A DNA stretch of 64,000 bases from Rhynchopus sp. YZ270_cl-10 (taxonomy: Eukaryota > Euglenozoa > Diplonemea > Diplonemida > Diplonemidae), in NCBI GenBank assembly GCA_964035575.1, contig OZ037885.1:434001-498000 (forward strand), in the 5' to 3' direction. The notes beneath the pieces are model-generated. The model was given only the letters and a program-made list of their open reading frames with translations. It was not told where the DNA came from and searched no databases. This document shows positions 40,697 to 49,515 of this stretch, piece after piece; the stretch's first letter is position 1; each line of letters opens with the position of its first letter. Made by a program: the position numbers and the translations under genes.

Positions 40697-42688
40697 TCAC
40701 AAAAACCGCTCAAGCAAAGCAAGCATACTGGTCTGACCAACTCTTTTTGCAATGGTGAGGGGTGTCTCTTTTGTGGCATCTTGGATGTCCACTTGGGCCC
40801 CCCAGCGCACCAGAAGCGCGGCACTTGGCACATCGTTGAGCTCCACCGCTTTGTGCAATGGTGTCCTCCCTACTGCATCTTTCGCGTCAACTATCGCTCC
40901 TTTAGCGCGAAGCGCCTGAAGCACCGCAATCTGTCGATACCCTGCGCATGTATGCAGTGGCGTTTCCCCTGCCACATTGCACGCAAAGACATCCGCACCA
41001 CAATCAATCATCGCCGACACTGTGTCCGCACACCCCGAACGCACTGCATCAAACAACGCTGTCTCCCCTGCCTCATTTGCACGCTCCACCCCAGCACCCC
41101 ATAGTGTCACCAAGGCACGACATAAATCAACTCTGCACAATGACGCAGCGAAGTGCAGTGGAGTCCTTCCCTGTACATTGGAACAGTTTGGATCTGCACC
41201 CCATTCGAGCAGCTGCAAGATTGTTCCTGGAGTTGGGCTTGAACAGGCTAGCAAAAGGGGTTGTCTACCGGAAGAATCGCGTTGTTTGAGATATGCCTCC
41301 ACACCTTTTTGTCCAACAACCTCGAAGCACCAAGAAAACAGAAAGCAAAGTCCGGCTGCAGATCCATGCTCTGCCGCGACATGGAATAATGTTCGATTCG
41401 GTAAATTCATTGCAGAGGTTAGCGCAGGCTCTGGGGGATGAAGTGAAGTAAACCAGGATTTCATAAAAACAGAGGAGGCTTCGAGCGCTTCGCTTTGTTG
41501 CGGTTGTGAGACGATACACCCCAAGGGGGTCATCCCGGTTGCATCAGCGAGGGTAGGATCTGCCCCTCCTTCTTGCAAAAACCCGAGCATCGCCACATCC
41601 CTTCTCACCGCTGCGATATGCACAGCACCCTTCCCCGCAGGGTCCACCGAATCCAAAGATGCCCCACTCTGCCACAAATACCTCATCTTCAACACAGACA
41701 ACTCATGCGCTGCAATCAACAGACTATTCCTCCCTTCATAGTCCTCTGCAAGCGGGTCAGCACCATGCGATAAAAGAACCTTCACACATTCTACCTGCGC
41801 TTGAAGCATGGGGGTACACGATTCTTCATCTGATGTGACCAATCTCGCTTTTTTTCCGGTACAAGCTTCATGTAATGCGGTTCTAGAATGGTGACGTCCA
41901 GAAACGCATCTAATACGAAGGACGTCAGGGTAGCTCAATGTGTCTTCCTTTAGAGCGGTGAGAAGTGCGGAAATAAATGCGCTTCTCCCATATGTTGCAG
42001 CATAGTGAAGCGCGGTGCGGTTTTGTTTGTCGACCTGAGCAAGGTTTGCCTTCCATGATCGGAGTGTCGATAAGGCTTCAACACCACCATGCTTCCCTGC
42101 AAAGTGAACTAAATGCGCTCCGGACGAATCTGCGATGTTTTGATTAGCCCCATGCTCTCTCAAAACACACATCACCTCAGTATGATTCCCTGCCGTAGCC
42201 CTCTGCAATGCTGTGAAGCCACATGCCATGTCATCCACCTGAACATCAGTTTCCTCCAATAACCATTTCACCACCTCTACATGCCCCATTGCAGCCGCAG
42301 CTACGAAACACCCTGCAGGCACCGTACCCAATCCTTCCGCATCCACCACAGTCATCACCATATCCACATCACCAGATCGCGCTGCGCCATACAACACCTC
42401 GGTATACCCACCTTCATGGATCCCTTTTTCAAAAAGCTTTTGCTGTGCTGCGGCGCGGTCTGTAGGTCGTACAACAAAGACAATGTCGCTATGATACAAA
42501 TCGCGCAGAGGCGTCTCTTGTGGGGGTGGCTGTCTGTCCCCGTCGTACCCGGCGTCAATCCGTAGGTGGTCAATGTCCAGGTGTGTCTGTTGCCGTACAG
42601 CCTCCCTCAGAACGTCACCTAAAGTCGCATCCTCCCCAACCGAGACACTAAGCACCTCATTGCTGAGAAGGACAGAGAGGGTGAGCAT
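40697..42688 (-). CDS. Ubiquitin-like plus ankyrin-repeat protein
   Basis: 663 residues from ATG 42688. Residues 1-75 resemble a ubiquitin-like fold (MLTLSVLLSNEVLSVSVGED start, then TLGDVLREAVRQ and DIVFVVRP). Residues about 90-660 are ankyrin repeats of ordinary, diverged type (TALHYAATYGRSAFISALL; GRTPLHFAASLCRVDLCRALV; GETPLHTCAGYRQIAVLQALR; GRTPLHKAVELNDVPSAALLV), about 14 modules. It lacks the MPKRSADS N-terminus, the 100-residue higher-order repeat and the DNA-level uniformity of the ANK family, so it is an unrelated single-copy ankyrin gene. Function unknown. Confidence 0.8.
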   Translation of the reverse strand: MLTLSVLLSNEVLSVSVGEDATLGDVLREAVRQQTHLDIDHLRIDAGYDGDRQPPPQETPLRDLYHSDIVFVVRPTDRAAAQQKLFEKGIHEGGYTEVLYGAARSGDVDMVMTVVDAEGLGTVPAGCFVAAAAMGHVEVVKWLLEETDVQVDDMACGFTALQRATAGNHTEVMCVLREHGANQNIADSSGAHLVHFAGKHGGVEALSTLRSWKANLAQVDKQNRTALHYAATYGRSAFISALLTALKEDTLSYPDVLRIRCVSGRHHSRTALHEACTGKKARLVTSDEESCTPMLQAQVECVKVLLSHGADPLAEDYEGRNSLLIAAHELSVLKMRYLWQSGASLDSVDPAGKGAVHIAAVRRDVAMLGFLQEGGADPTLADATGMTPLGCIVSQPQQSEALEASSVFMKSWFTSLHPPEPALTSAMNLPNRTLFHVAAEHGSAAGLCFLFSWCFEVVGQKGVEAYLKQRDSSGRQPLLLACSSPTPGTILQLLEWGADPNCSNVQGRTPLHFAASLCRVDLCRALVTLWGAGVERANEAGETALFDAVRSGCADTVSAMIDCGADVFACNVAGETPLHTCAGYRQIAVLQALRAKGAIVDAKDAVGRTPLHKAVELNDVPSAALLVRWGAQVDIQDATKETPLTIAKRVGQTSMLALLERFL

Positions 42689-43051
42689 AGAGGGGGAAAG
42701 GGAGGGGTGGAGAAAAAAAAAGGAGGGGGGGAAAAATGGCGAATTGTTTTGGTGATATGGGATTGTCTGCTTGTAGTCACCTGATTTTTGAACCGAGGTT
42801 TTGGTGGCTGTTTGGAGGAAGTTGTGATGGGACCAAAATCAGATAGTTTAGTTTTCCTGAAAGGATACCAGAAAACGTTTTGTCGGATAGCCTTGAGGGT
42901 GGAAAGAAAAAAAGTGTTTCTGGAAAAAATGCGTAAAAAAGCACGCTCTGCTGGGGGGGACCCAACCCAACCCGCTCTTTCACCCCCAAAAAGGGGGTTG
43001 GGGGGGGTGCTGTCTGTTGGGTGGTGAGGAGCTTTGAGGTGGGGGAGATAA

Positions 43052-43105
43052 TTTGACTTTTGAAATTCAAATCCCTCTCGTGAACAGTGTACCGTTGGTA
43101 TGAGT
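43052..43105. repeat. Alpha element copy
   Basis: GAAATTCAAATCCCTCTCGT, GAACAGTGTACCGTTGGTAT. The 3' part diverges after GGTATGAG. Confidence 0.55.
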
Positions 43106-43309
43106 GCAAACACCTCATAAACACCCTGCAGTCAACAGAAGAGAGAGAGAAAGGGAGGGGCAGGAACAAACACTTTATTGGTACAAATATCATTTTCTAT
43201 ATTGACTCTACTGGATTCAACCTCGCTAAAGGATGTTGCTGTCATTTGTTGACAATACGTTTTGTTTGTAATGAACACTTCGCAGTTTTTTTTTGCTGTT
43301 TTTTTGTTC

Positions 43310-43375
43310 TTTTTTTTTGAAAACTTGGTTGTTTCAGTGTAGACACCCGAAGATGAACTCTACTACTGTTCTTTT
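43310..43375 (-). repeat. Gamma structured element copy 8
   Basis: Plus reading: GAAAACTTGGTTG, TTTCAGTGTAGACACCCGAA, GATGAACTCTACTACTGTTC. Stem is CAGT/ACTG with TAGA/TCTA, again different bases with pairing kept. Confidence 0.6.
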
Positions 43376-43607
43376 TTGTTCTGTCCATCCTCAATTGTAC
43401 ATTCTATTATAGTCTACCCTTTGTATTCTTAACACACATACAACAAAAAATCTAACACATTCAACTCATTTTTGGGTGTACCCAAGAAGCGTTATCCCCT
43501 CTGGACAATACTCACTGGAATACACCGCAAAAAGAGGAACACCCCCCTCCCCCCCGGTTCACCTCATAAGAAAAGAAACGCTTTTTCGTTGGTACACAGA
43601 ATACAGC

Positions 43608-43680
43608 TTTTTTTGTTGTGTCGACAATCACTTCTCCTCCAAAAAACGGAACAAAGTTTTGTACTCAAAAGTTGGTCGAA
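43608..43680. repeat. Delta element copy
   Basis: TTTTGTTGTGTCGACAATCA, CTTCTCC, ACGGAACAAAGTTTTGTACT, CAAAAGTTGGTCGA. The middle differs from other copies but the ends are kept. Confidence 0.55.
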
Positions 43681-43777
43681 ACATACTGCTTTATTCGTTC
43701 TTTCGACCACTTCACTACCCAACCCTTTACCCATCATGGACATAATGTTCTGCCCTCTTCCTCCTCCTCCTCCATCT

Positions 43778-46327
43778 CTACAGCCCGACCAACAAATTCA
43801 ACAATGTGTACACCTTATTGAGTGTCCTCGCAGCACCTTGGTGGATCCGTGGTTCGTCAGGGTTGATCTGCTCAAGCTGCCCCAGCATCATGGCAGCGAG
43901 GTGCCCCAGCCCGGCCTCCTCCTGCTGGGTCATCGAGCCCCGCGACACGATGGAGTGCACCGCCACGAGGAATGCTTCGTTCACCTCCGGCAGAAACAGA
44001 TCTTCGTCGTACACGGAATACAGCTCCTCCACTATCTTAAAAGGCGACCAGGCTGCATACCCTCCCCCTCCCCCTCCACCCCCATGCACCTTCTCCCTCA
44101 ATCTCTCCCTAACAGACCCCAATCTTTCCATTAACGTATCGAGTTTCCGTTCTTCAGATGGTTCGGGAGGTGGTAGCTGTGGATAGGGTGGGGGTTGGAT
44201 GGATGCCGATGCGCTTCTTGCGCGGACGTTTTGATATGGAGTAGCGCGAGAAAACTCTGGGGAGATTGGGGTTGCTTGGCTTGGCGGTGGAGGAGAGAAT
44301 CGGACCACCTGGCGGGATTCTTTTGAAAGGGTGTCGAGAAGCTGGGATTGGTTGCGTGCCTTTGCGTCGACGGAGGTGAGGGTGTCATTGTAGTATTGGT
44401 TGACTGCATTGCGGAGGGCAACTTCGTGCCATTCAAGGCTGCGCCGTTCTTTGCCTTCCGTTGCAACAATCATAAGAAGTCCATGATCTAAGGAAAAGCG
44501 TTGTGAAAACATTGCGCAGGTTTCTAACAGCTCCGCCCGGTCTGCCGCCTCAGCGTTCACAACATCTCTTCTCTTGGTGCTTTCAAGGGTTTCGAGTTCC
44601 CACATTTTTTTCGCTTCGTCTTCTCTAAATGCATTCAAAAAATGTAAAATTGAAAGGAGTTGGACATTTTGCAAACTCGCTTCATGTTGCAAAGCGGTAG
44701 CGATCCTACAATGCTCCTGCTCTAGGAGGTGTGAGTAAAGCTCGCATAGGTTGTCCCTGCAGGATTCTGAGAGTGCAGACCGGTCTGCGGTTTCTGCAGC
44801 AATAAGAGAGGTCAGAGAATTCGAAAAATAAAAGATCTTTTTCACCGACCCCTCCCAAGCCGTGAGCAGATCTTTGTAGCCTTGGTTGCACTGCGCTCGG
44901 AGGGTGCTCCGCGCAGATGTCTCCTCCCTTTGCACAACATGTTTTGCTTGTTCAAAAAGTAGTGTAGTTTCAGACGTACTCTGATAGCTTCGCGACAAAG
45001 CCTGCAGCTGCTCCCAATACTCTGAATCAATCAATTCTCGAGACCGCGATTCTGCTCGGTCCAGAGTATTAAAATTCTGTGTCGTACCAAATATGGTCGA
45101 CAAACTGTCATGAAATGCTGCGTAAATTTCATGCCTCGCGGATTGCTCTATATTGTAGACTAACCGAGTGAGAGACGTGAAGTAGGTGTCCCCAGACACA
45201 ATAAGTTTTAAGCAGCGGAAGAAGTTTGCTTGCATTGAGCCGCGAAGCGCGGATTCAAAATTAATAACGTCCGTACGGTTGTATGTTTCTGCATTGTAGA
45301 GGCGGGTGTGAACGTTTTCTAATATTCGGATTCCTTTGCGTTGAAGCTGTTCTGTATGATCTAATGTATCTAAGGCAATTCTCTGTACATTCCCCACCAA
45401 CTTCCTCCCCGTATGCTCCGCGCTTTGCAAAATGGACAGCTGCTGAAGATGCTTTTCTGCTCCAATCATCCTTCGTGCAATCGCACTCCGCTCCCCCATC
45501 TCCTCATCCACAGCGCCACCTCTCACACCCGCCTCCTCCCTCTCCAATTCCAGCGCCGTACGCTCCCCAGCACCTCCTTTTAATAACCCCTTTAGATGCA
45601 TGGTGTGCTCTTCACATTGTTTTTGCAGGGTTTTCCGTTGTGTTTCCTCCATTTCCGAGAGCAAATCGTACAATATGCTATTCAATCGATCTGCCGTGCT
45701 ATGCTGCGCCCGGCTCCGTTCATTATAAAATGAAGTGACCAACCCGGTTGTTTCCGAAGTATACCACTCCTCTACAAGACAACGACCTCGGTGCTCCTCT
45801 AAGCAGAGCCGCAAGGTTTGGACAATATTGGAAACAAAACGGTCAGCTTCGTTGTTAATACTCGCACGCACCTCGGTTTCTCTGGCACCAAGGAGGCGTC
45901 GTGCTTGGAGTAACGTTGCTTCTGCATGCCTTCGCAATCCTGCAGCACCATCCTCCGTCAACGTATCTCTACTCCGTTGATACGCTCTCAGCTTTTGAAT
46001 TCCAATATTCGTTGCAACAGCTGAATGCCGTGGAGGAGACACAGCACGGCTTTGTGGTTGATTAAGATTCACCACCTGACTCCCATAAGACGGGGGCAAC
46101 CTACCTGGTGAAGCGCGAGACGGAGACACAGAGGACGGAAGATACGGCGTGCCCACAGGGCTAGGTGAAGGGGAGGTGCTATGGGATCGGGGAGGTGCCG
46201 GCGGGTGGGTGTGGTGGTGCGGGGAGGGCGAGACAGAGGCACGTCGCCGGGCCTTTTGCAGCATAAAGTCGTATCGACGGCATTTCTCTCTCTCTGCGGA
46301 AAGAATATCATCATATTCACCAGGCAT
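43778..46327 (-). CDS. Coiled-coil protein, unknown function
   Basis: 849 residues from ATG 46327 (MPGEYDDILSAEREKCRRYD). Residues about 30-100 are Pro/Ser/His-rich and disordered. About 110-690 are helical with many Glu/Arg/Gln and few prolines (LRAYQRSRDTLTEDGAAGLR; EVRASINNEADRFVSNIVQT), probably coiled coil or long helical bundle. A proline-rich linker (about 690-750) precedes a short helix ERKLDTLMERLGSVRERLRE, a Gly run and a C-terminal helical domain (WSPFKIVEELYSVYDEDLFL). An upstream in-frame extension exists, but CAATCTACAG|AG just before the ATG looks like a splice acceptor, so a 5' UTR intron is likely. No family recognised; a cytoskeletal or flagellar role would be a guess. Confidence 0.7.
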   Translation of the reverse strand: MPGEYDDILSAEREKCRRYDFMLQKARRRASVSPSPHHHTHPPAPPRSHSTSPSPSPVGTPYLPSSVSPSRASPGRLPPSYGSQVVNLNQPQSRAVSPPRHSAVATNIGIQKLRAYQRSRDTLTEDGAAGLRRHAEATLLQARRLLGARETEVRASINNEADRFVSNIVQTLRLCLEEHRGRCLVEEWYTSETTGLVTSFYNERSRAQHSTADRLNSILYDLLSEMEETQRKTLQKQCEEHTMHLKGLLKGGAGERTALELEREEAGVRGGAVDEEMGERSAIARRMIGAEKHLQQLSILQSAEHTGRKLVGNVQRIALDTLDHTEQLQRKGIRILENVHTRLYNAETYNRTDVINFESALRGSMQANFFRCLKLIVSGDTYFTSLTRLVYNIEQSARHEIYAAFHDSLSTIFGTTQNFNTLDRAESRSRELIDSEYWEQLQALSRSYQSTSETTLLFEQAKHVVQREETSARSTLRAQCNQGYKDLLTAWEGSVKKIFYFSNSLTSLIAAETADRSALSESCRDNLCELYSHLLEQEHCRIATALQHEASLQNVQLLSILHFLNAFREDEAKKMWELETLESTKRRDVVNAEAADRAELLETCAMFSQRFSLDHGLLMIVATEGKERRSLEWHEVALRNAVNQYYNDTLTSVDAKARNQSQLLDTLSKESRQVVRFSPPPPSQATPISPEFSRATPYQNVRARSASASIQPPPYPQLPPPEPSEERKLDTLMERLGSVRERLREKVHGGGGGGGGYAAWSPFKIVEELYSVYDEDLFLPEVNEAFLVAVHSIVSRGSMTQQEEAGLGHLAAMMLGQLEQINPDEPRIHQGAARTLNKVYTLLNLLVGL

Positions 46328-46598
46328 ATTGTGTGTGCTCTGTAGATTGGGTAAAATGAATGTACAAATTAGTGTAAAGAGAGGCATTTTTGGGCTATTT
46401 TTCTGCTGTTTTGAGGTCAGCCGCACAATATTTTAAATAGAAAACCTAGCACAAAAAAAACCCCCCCCATGGGAGAGGTTGTGAAATGCACACACCGCCG
46501 TTTTGGTGAGGCATGGCCACAGCGCGGTTCGTCTCCAAAAAAGGGGGTACTTTTTTTAAAATTTTCTAAACTACAGGATTAAGATATTTTTAAGAAGA
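46328..46598. other. Spacer below the coiled-coil gene start
   Basis: Likely promoter and 5' UTR intron of the coiled-coil gene, and 3' flank of nothing I can see. A- and T-rich, no coding signal. Confidence 0.4.
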
Positions 46599-46886
46599 TC
46601 ACGCCTTTACAAGCATGGGAGCGGTGTTCCCTTCTAATACACGGATAGGGCGCTCTGTGGCCTTGAGTTTTGGTTTGTTGACACGAGCGTAGAAATATGG
46701 GTCCTTCGTCCACCGTCCTTTGGGTCTGCAGGCAAGCGCAAGCGCTGTGAGCTTACGGTTCAGTGTGTCCATGACGCCCATACCCAGCTCGGTCTGGGTG
46801 AGGAGAAGATAGAACACACCCATCACAGCGAGTGCGTGAGCCTGTGGGTTCTGCCACACCCACACATCAAGGGCGCTCTCAGACAT
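46599..46886 (-). CDS. Hypothetical 95-residue protein
   Basis: From ATG 46886 (MSESALDVWVWQNPQAHALA) to TAA-type stop at 46599. One moderately hydrophobic helix (HALAVMGVFYLLLTQTELGMG, about 17-37), then a basic half (NRKLTALALACRPKGRWTKD; KPKLKATERPIRVLEG). The size and layout would fit a small subunit of a mitochondrial membrane complex, but I recognise no family. Could be a single exon of a longer gene. Confidence 0.55.
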   Translation of the reverse strand: MSESALDVWVWQNPQAHALAVMGVFYLLLTQTELGMGVMDTLNRKLTALALACRPKGRWTKDPYFYARVNKPKLKATERPIRVLEGNTAPMLVKA

Positions 46887-47009
46887 TTATTCTGCACCCC
46901 CCCCTTTCCCCCTTTTGCCCCGTTGGTTTCCCTGGAGGTAAAAAAAACGATAGCGTTGGTTTGGGGGTAGTTAAACGTTTCAAATAAGGTAAAGAGAGCT
47001 ATTTCTGTT

Positions 47010-47078
47010 TTTTTTTGAAAACTTGGTTGTATTAGTGTAGCCACCCTATAGAGTGTTGCTCCACTATGCTTTTTGTTG
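47010..47078 (-). repeat. Gamma structured element copy 9
   Basis: Plus reading: GAAAACTTGGTTG, TATTAGTGTAGCCACC, loop, GTGTTGCTCCACTATG. Closest to the 40500 copy, with a 2-base longer loop that keeps the inner stem. Confidence 0.65.
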
Positions 47079-47101
47079 TATCGACAAATGCGAAGAAAAC
47101 C
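47077..47101. repeat. Delta element, partial
   Basis: TTTTTGTTGTATCGACAAATG only, directly after gamma copy 9. Confidence 0.35.
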
Positions 47102-47194
47102 CCCAAAACCATCCCCAGAAACGTTGCCTTTCTTTCTGGGCCTTACATCATACGATGATGAACCCAAAAAGGGGGAGAAACACAAGAAATGTAA

Positions 47195-47233
47195 CAACAC
47201 AAAAAAGCCCTCTCGTGACAGTGTACTAACACA
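47195..47233. repeat. Alpha element, short copy
   Basis: AAAAAGCCCTCTCGTGACAGTGTAC.. followed by AACACAATG. Confidence 0.5.
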
Positions 47234-47280
47234 ATGAAAAGGTGGTGAAATATGTCTCGTTGTGGCGTACATCTAAATGT

Positions 47281-47325
47281 GGCTTGAAATATCAAAGCCC
47301 TTTTGTTACTTTGTGATGCGGTGAC
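47281..47325. repeat. Alpha element, degenerate copy
   Basis: GGCTTGAAATATCAAAGCCC, then TTTTGTTACTTTGTGATGCG; recognisable mostly by its left half. Confidence 0.35.
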
Positions 47326-47453
47326 CAGAAAAAAAACATTGGGTAATCAAAATTGACTCAGATTTATAAAATCTGTTGGTTTCGTGTCAACAAAACAGTC
47401 AGTTTTATTAGTATTTTTTTGCTTTCTGCTGTCACACGTCGGTTGCACTCCTT

Positions 47454-48990
47454 TCAGTTCCCCTCGTACACAGGAACCTCACGCTTTGCGAATGCCTCAA
47501 GACCACGGACACGGTCCTTGGTGGTGAGGATGTTAGCATAGCATGCCTTCTCCACCTCCATGCCTTCCTTTCTGGGGAGCTCGGAGCCCTGTGGTGGTGA
47601 TAGGATGTGATAGCCTTCCAACCTTACCGTAGTAAGTGGTAGAAAAAAGCAAAAAATGAGAGGAATTGTCGCTATTAGTTTATGTCTTTTTATCCGAACC
47701 CCCCAATCACAGCAGAGAATAAGACTCGGAGACCCGGGACCCGGTTATTCTCAGCCGGACTGGGACCCGGGACAGGACCCAGGGACCGGGGACCCGGCTT
47801 AGTCTCTGCTGTGCCCCCAATCCGCAGCAAAGCTGCTCAAACAAGTTTAATTGTGAGGATGTGATATGATGTGATATGATGTGATAGGGAACTGCGGTTC
47901 TTCGCCATGACCTAACCAAGGGAACTGCAACCCAATGGAAAACACCTGGAGTATGCACGATACCCCCTAATAAGAGCAAAGCTGAGCAGAGGGGTTTATG
48001 TGAGGTGAAGCGCGAAGCGGCAAAAATCAAGGCGTTTGACTTGAACTACAAAAGCCCTCTCGCGGCAGTGTACCTTTGGTATAATGGCCGCTACCGGGGA
48101 GACAAAAAATGCACATACATCGTCAACAGCGCGCTTTGCGTTCTCCAGGGCAAGTGGACCGTTCCGTGCAATGCGGCTGGCCAGTGCAACAGCGCGTTCC
48201 AACGCCTCCTCTGCGGTGCCTTCACAGTAGTTCACAAGGCCAATCTCCTCTGCACGCTTGCCCAGAACCTGCGAGGAAAAAAAAGAAATAAAAGCTTAGA
48301 ACCTAAAAGCCTCCGTCACGCAACACACTTTATCATCCAATAAATTGCTTCATTAGACCCCCATCACGGGAAGCCACAATTTTCACACTGCAAAACCCCC
48401 ATGCATACCGGGTCTGCCGTGAAGATCATCTCCTTGGCGCGCGGGATGCCCACTGCCCTCGGGAGACGCTGTGTACCTCCTGCACCGGGGATGATGGCGA
48501 GACCGGTTTCGGGGACTCCAAGCTTGCTCTTATCTGTGCAGACACGGAGGTCGGTGCTGAGGGCAAGCTCGAGACCCCCTCCGAGGGCGACACCGTCGAT
48601 GACGGAGATGGTCGGGCAACGCAGCTCCTCAAGCGCAGAGAACGTGCTGCGCAGCTTTGTGACAAAGGTGGAGGCCTCGTCTTGCGACATCTCTTTGCGC
48701 TCCTTCAGGTCTGCCCCTGCACTGAATACACCCGACACTGTGCTCACGAGGACAACCGAACGGATGCTTGCGCTCTCCGTGCAGGCATCCAAGCATTCCC
48801 CAAACTCCTGCAACATGACTCGCCCGAATGCGTTCTTCCTTGCAGGGCGGTTCATCTTGAGGATGACTGCCCCCTTGCCTTCCCCAATCCTTTCCAAATG
48901 GCATTCCCGCGCCGCATCCCACACACCCCCGCTGCACCACCGAGCAGAGGGGGAGAAGCTCTTCACAGACCGCAGAAGGGTGCGCTGCAT
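47454..48990 (-). CDS. Enoyl-CoA hydratase, AUH/ECHDC2-like, three exons
   Basis: Exons 48990-48409, 48268-48119 and 47588-47454, with introns of 140 and 530 bases (donors CCG|GTATGC and GAT|GTATGT, acceptors CTCGCAG|GTT and CACCACAG|GGC), all phase 0. The 288-residue product starts with a Ser/Arg-rich presequence (MQRTLLRSVKSFSPSARWCS), fitting mitochondrial import. Crotonase motifs: GADLKERKEM (oxyanion hole), GVALGGGLELALSTD with the first catalytic Glu, GVPETGLAIIPGAGGTQRLP with the second, and the C-terminus EVEKACYANILTTKDRVRGL then EAFAKREVPVYEGN. The last stretch and LAIIPGAGG resemble AUH (methylglutaconyl-CoA hydratase, leucine breakdown) and ECHDC2 more than ECHS1. The exact substrate is open. 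Confidence 0.9.
47708..47813. mobile_element. 106-bp hAT-type MITE in hydratase intron 2
   Basis: CACAGCAGAGAATAAG at the left and its near-complement CTTAGTCTCTGCTGTG at the right. A perfect 8-base CCCCCAAT flanks it (47700-47707 and 47814-47821), the classical hAT duplication length. The inside is GC-rich with GGGACCCGG words that extend the hairpin. Non-autonomous, and of a different hAT type from the 6-bp elements. Confidence 0.75.
48034..48100. repeat. Alpha element copy inside hydratase intron 2
   Basis: GAACTACAAAAGCCCTCTCG, CGGCAGTGTACCTTTGGTAT, AATGGCCGCTACCGGGG. GCGGC/GCCGC plus TACC/GGTA gives a two-part hairpin. TTGGTATAATGG fits the tRNA A-box consensus, though no B box follows. 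Confidence 0.65.
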
Positions 48991-49515
48991 TGTGTACTCT
49001 ATGTTCTTTCTTTTTCTGTGTTGTTTGTGTGAGTGGGTTGCTGCCTCCGCGTAGGTTCGTCCTGCAGCTAGAAGTGCACGACCCGTTCCCTCGCCGGTGC
49101 GAAGAAGTAAAATCCATATAGTCGAAAGAAGAGAATGCATATGATTGTGTGTCAACATATGCAACAAATGGATGGTGGAAGAGAAGGACAAAAAATGTAC
49201 CCAACCTTTTTGGCATTGTGTAAAACTGCATCGAAGAAAAGTCGTGAAAGTTTCAACAACGAAAAACTTGTCTATATTTTTCAAAATGGCCTCACCACAT
49301 TCCGGGGGGATTCCAGAAACGCCGAAAAACGGGGTTGCGGCAGTGCAATATAGGGAGGGGGTAGGACAGTGGGGACGCCCACTGGAATATCTCTTCCCTG
49401 GCCAGCCGGAAAAATAACAAGTAGTTTTTTTCTTACGGCAATACTACTTATGGACGGTGCTAATATAGCTGGCCTTATGTCGGGCTTGCCTGGTTGGGGT
49501 TTCACCTCAAGCCAG
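48991..49515. other. Upstream of the hydratase, downstream of ANK-8
   Basis: No gene. A hairpin with arms TATAGCTGGC and GCCAGCTATA spans 49464-49520, where ANK-8 homology ends, suggesting that an insertion or rearrangement trimmed the 3' end of ANK-8. Confidence 0.5.

Larger units (their letters stand above)
42689..43777. other. Upstream of the UBL-ankyrin gene
   Basis: The promoter side is purine/pyrimidine-skewed (pyrimidine on the coding strand directly before ATG). Contains alpha (43052), gamma (43310) and delta (43608) elements. I saw no coding region. Confidence 0.5.
46887..47453. other. Spacer between the small gene and the hydratase
   Basis: No gene. Holds a gamma element (47010), a partial delta (47077) and two alpha copies (47195, 47281). 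Confidence 0.55.

Noticed and set aside
45283-45738. Plus-strand 151-codon ORF
   Set aside because: Antisense to the coiled-coil gene, with no independent features.
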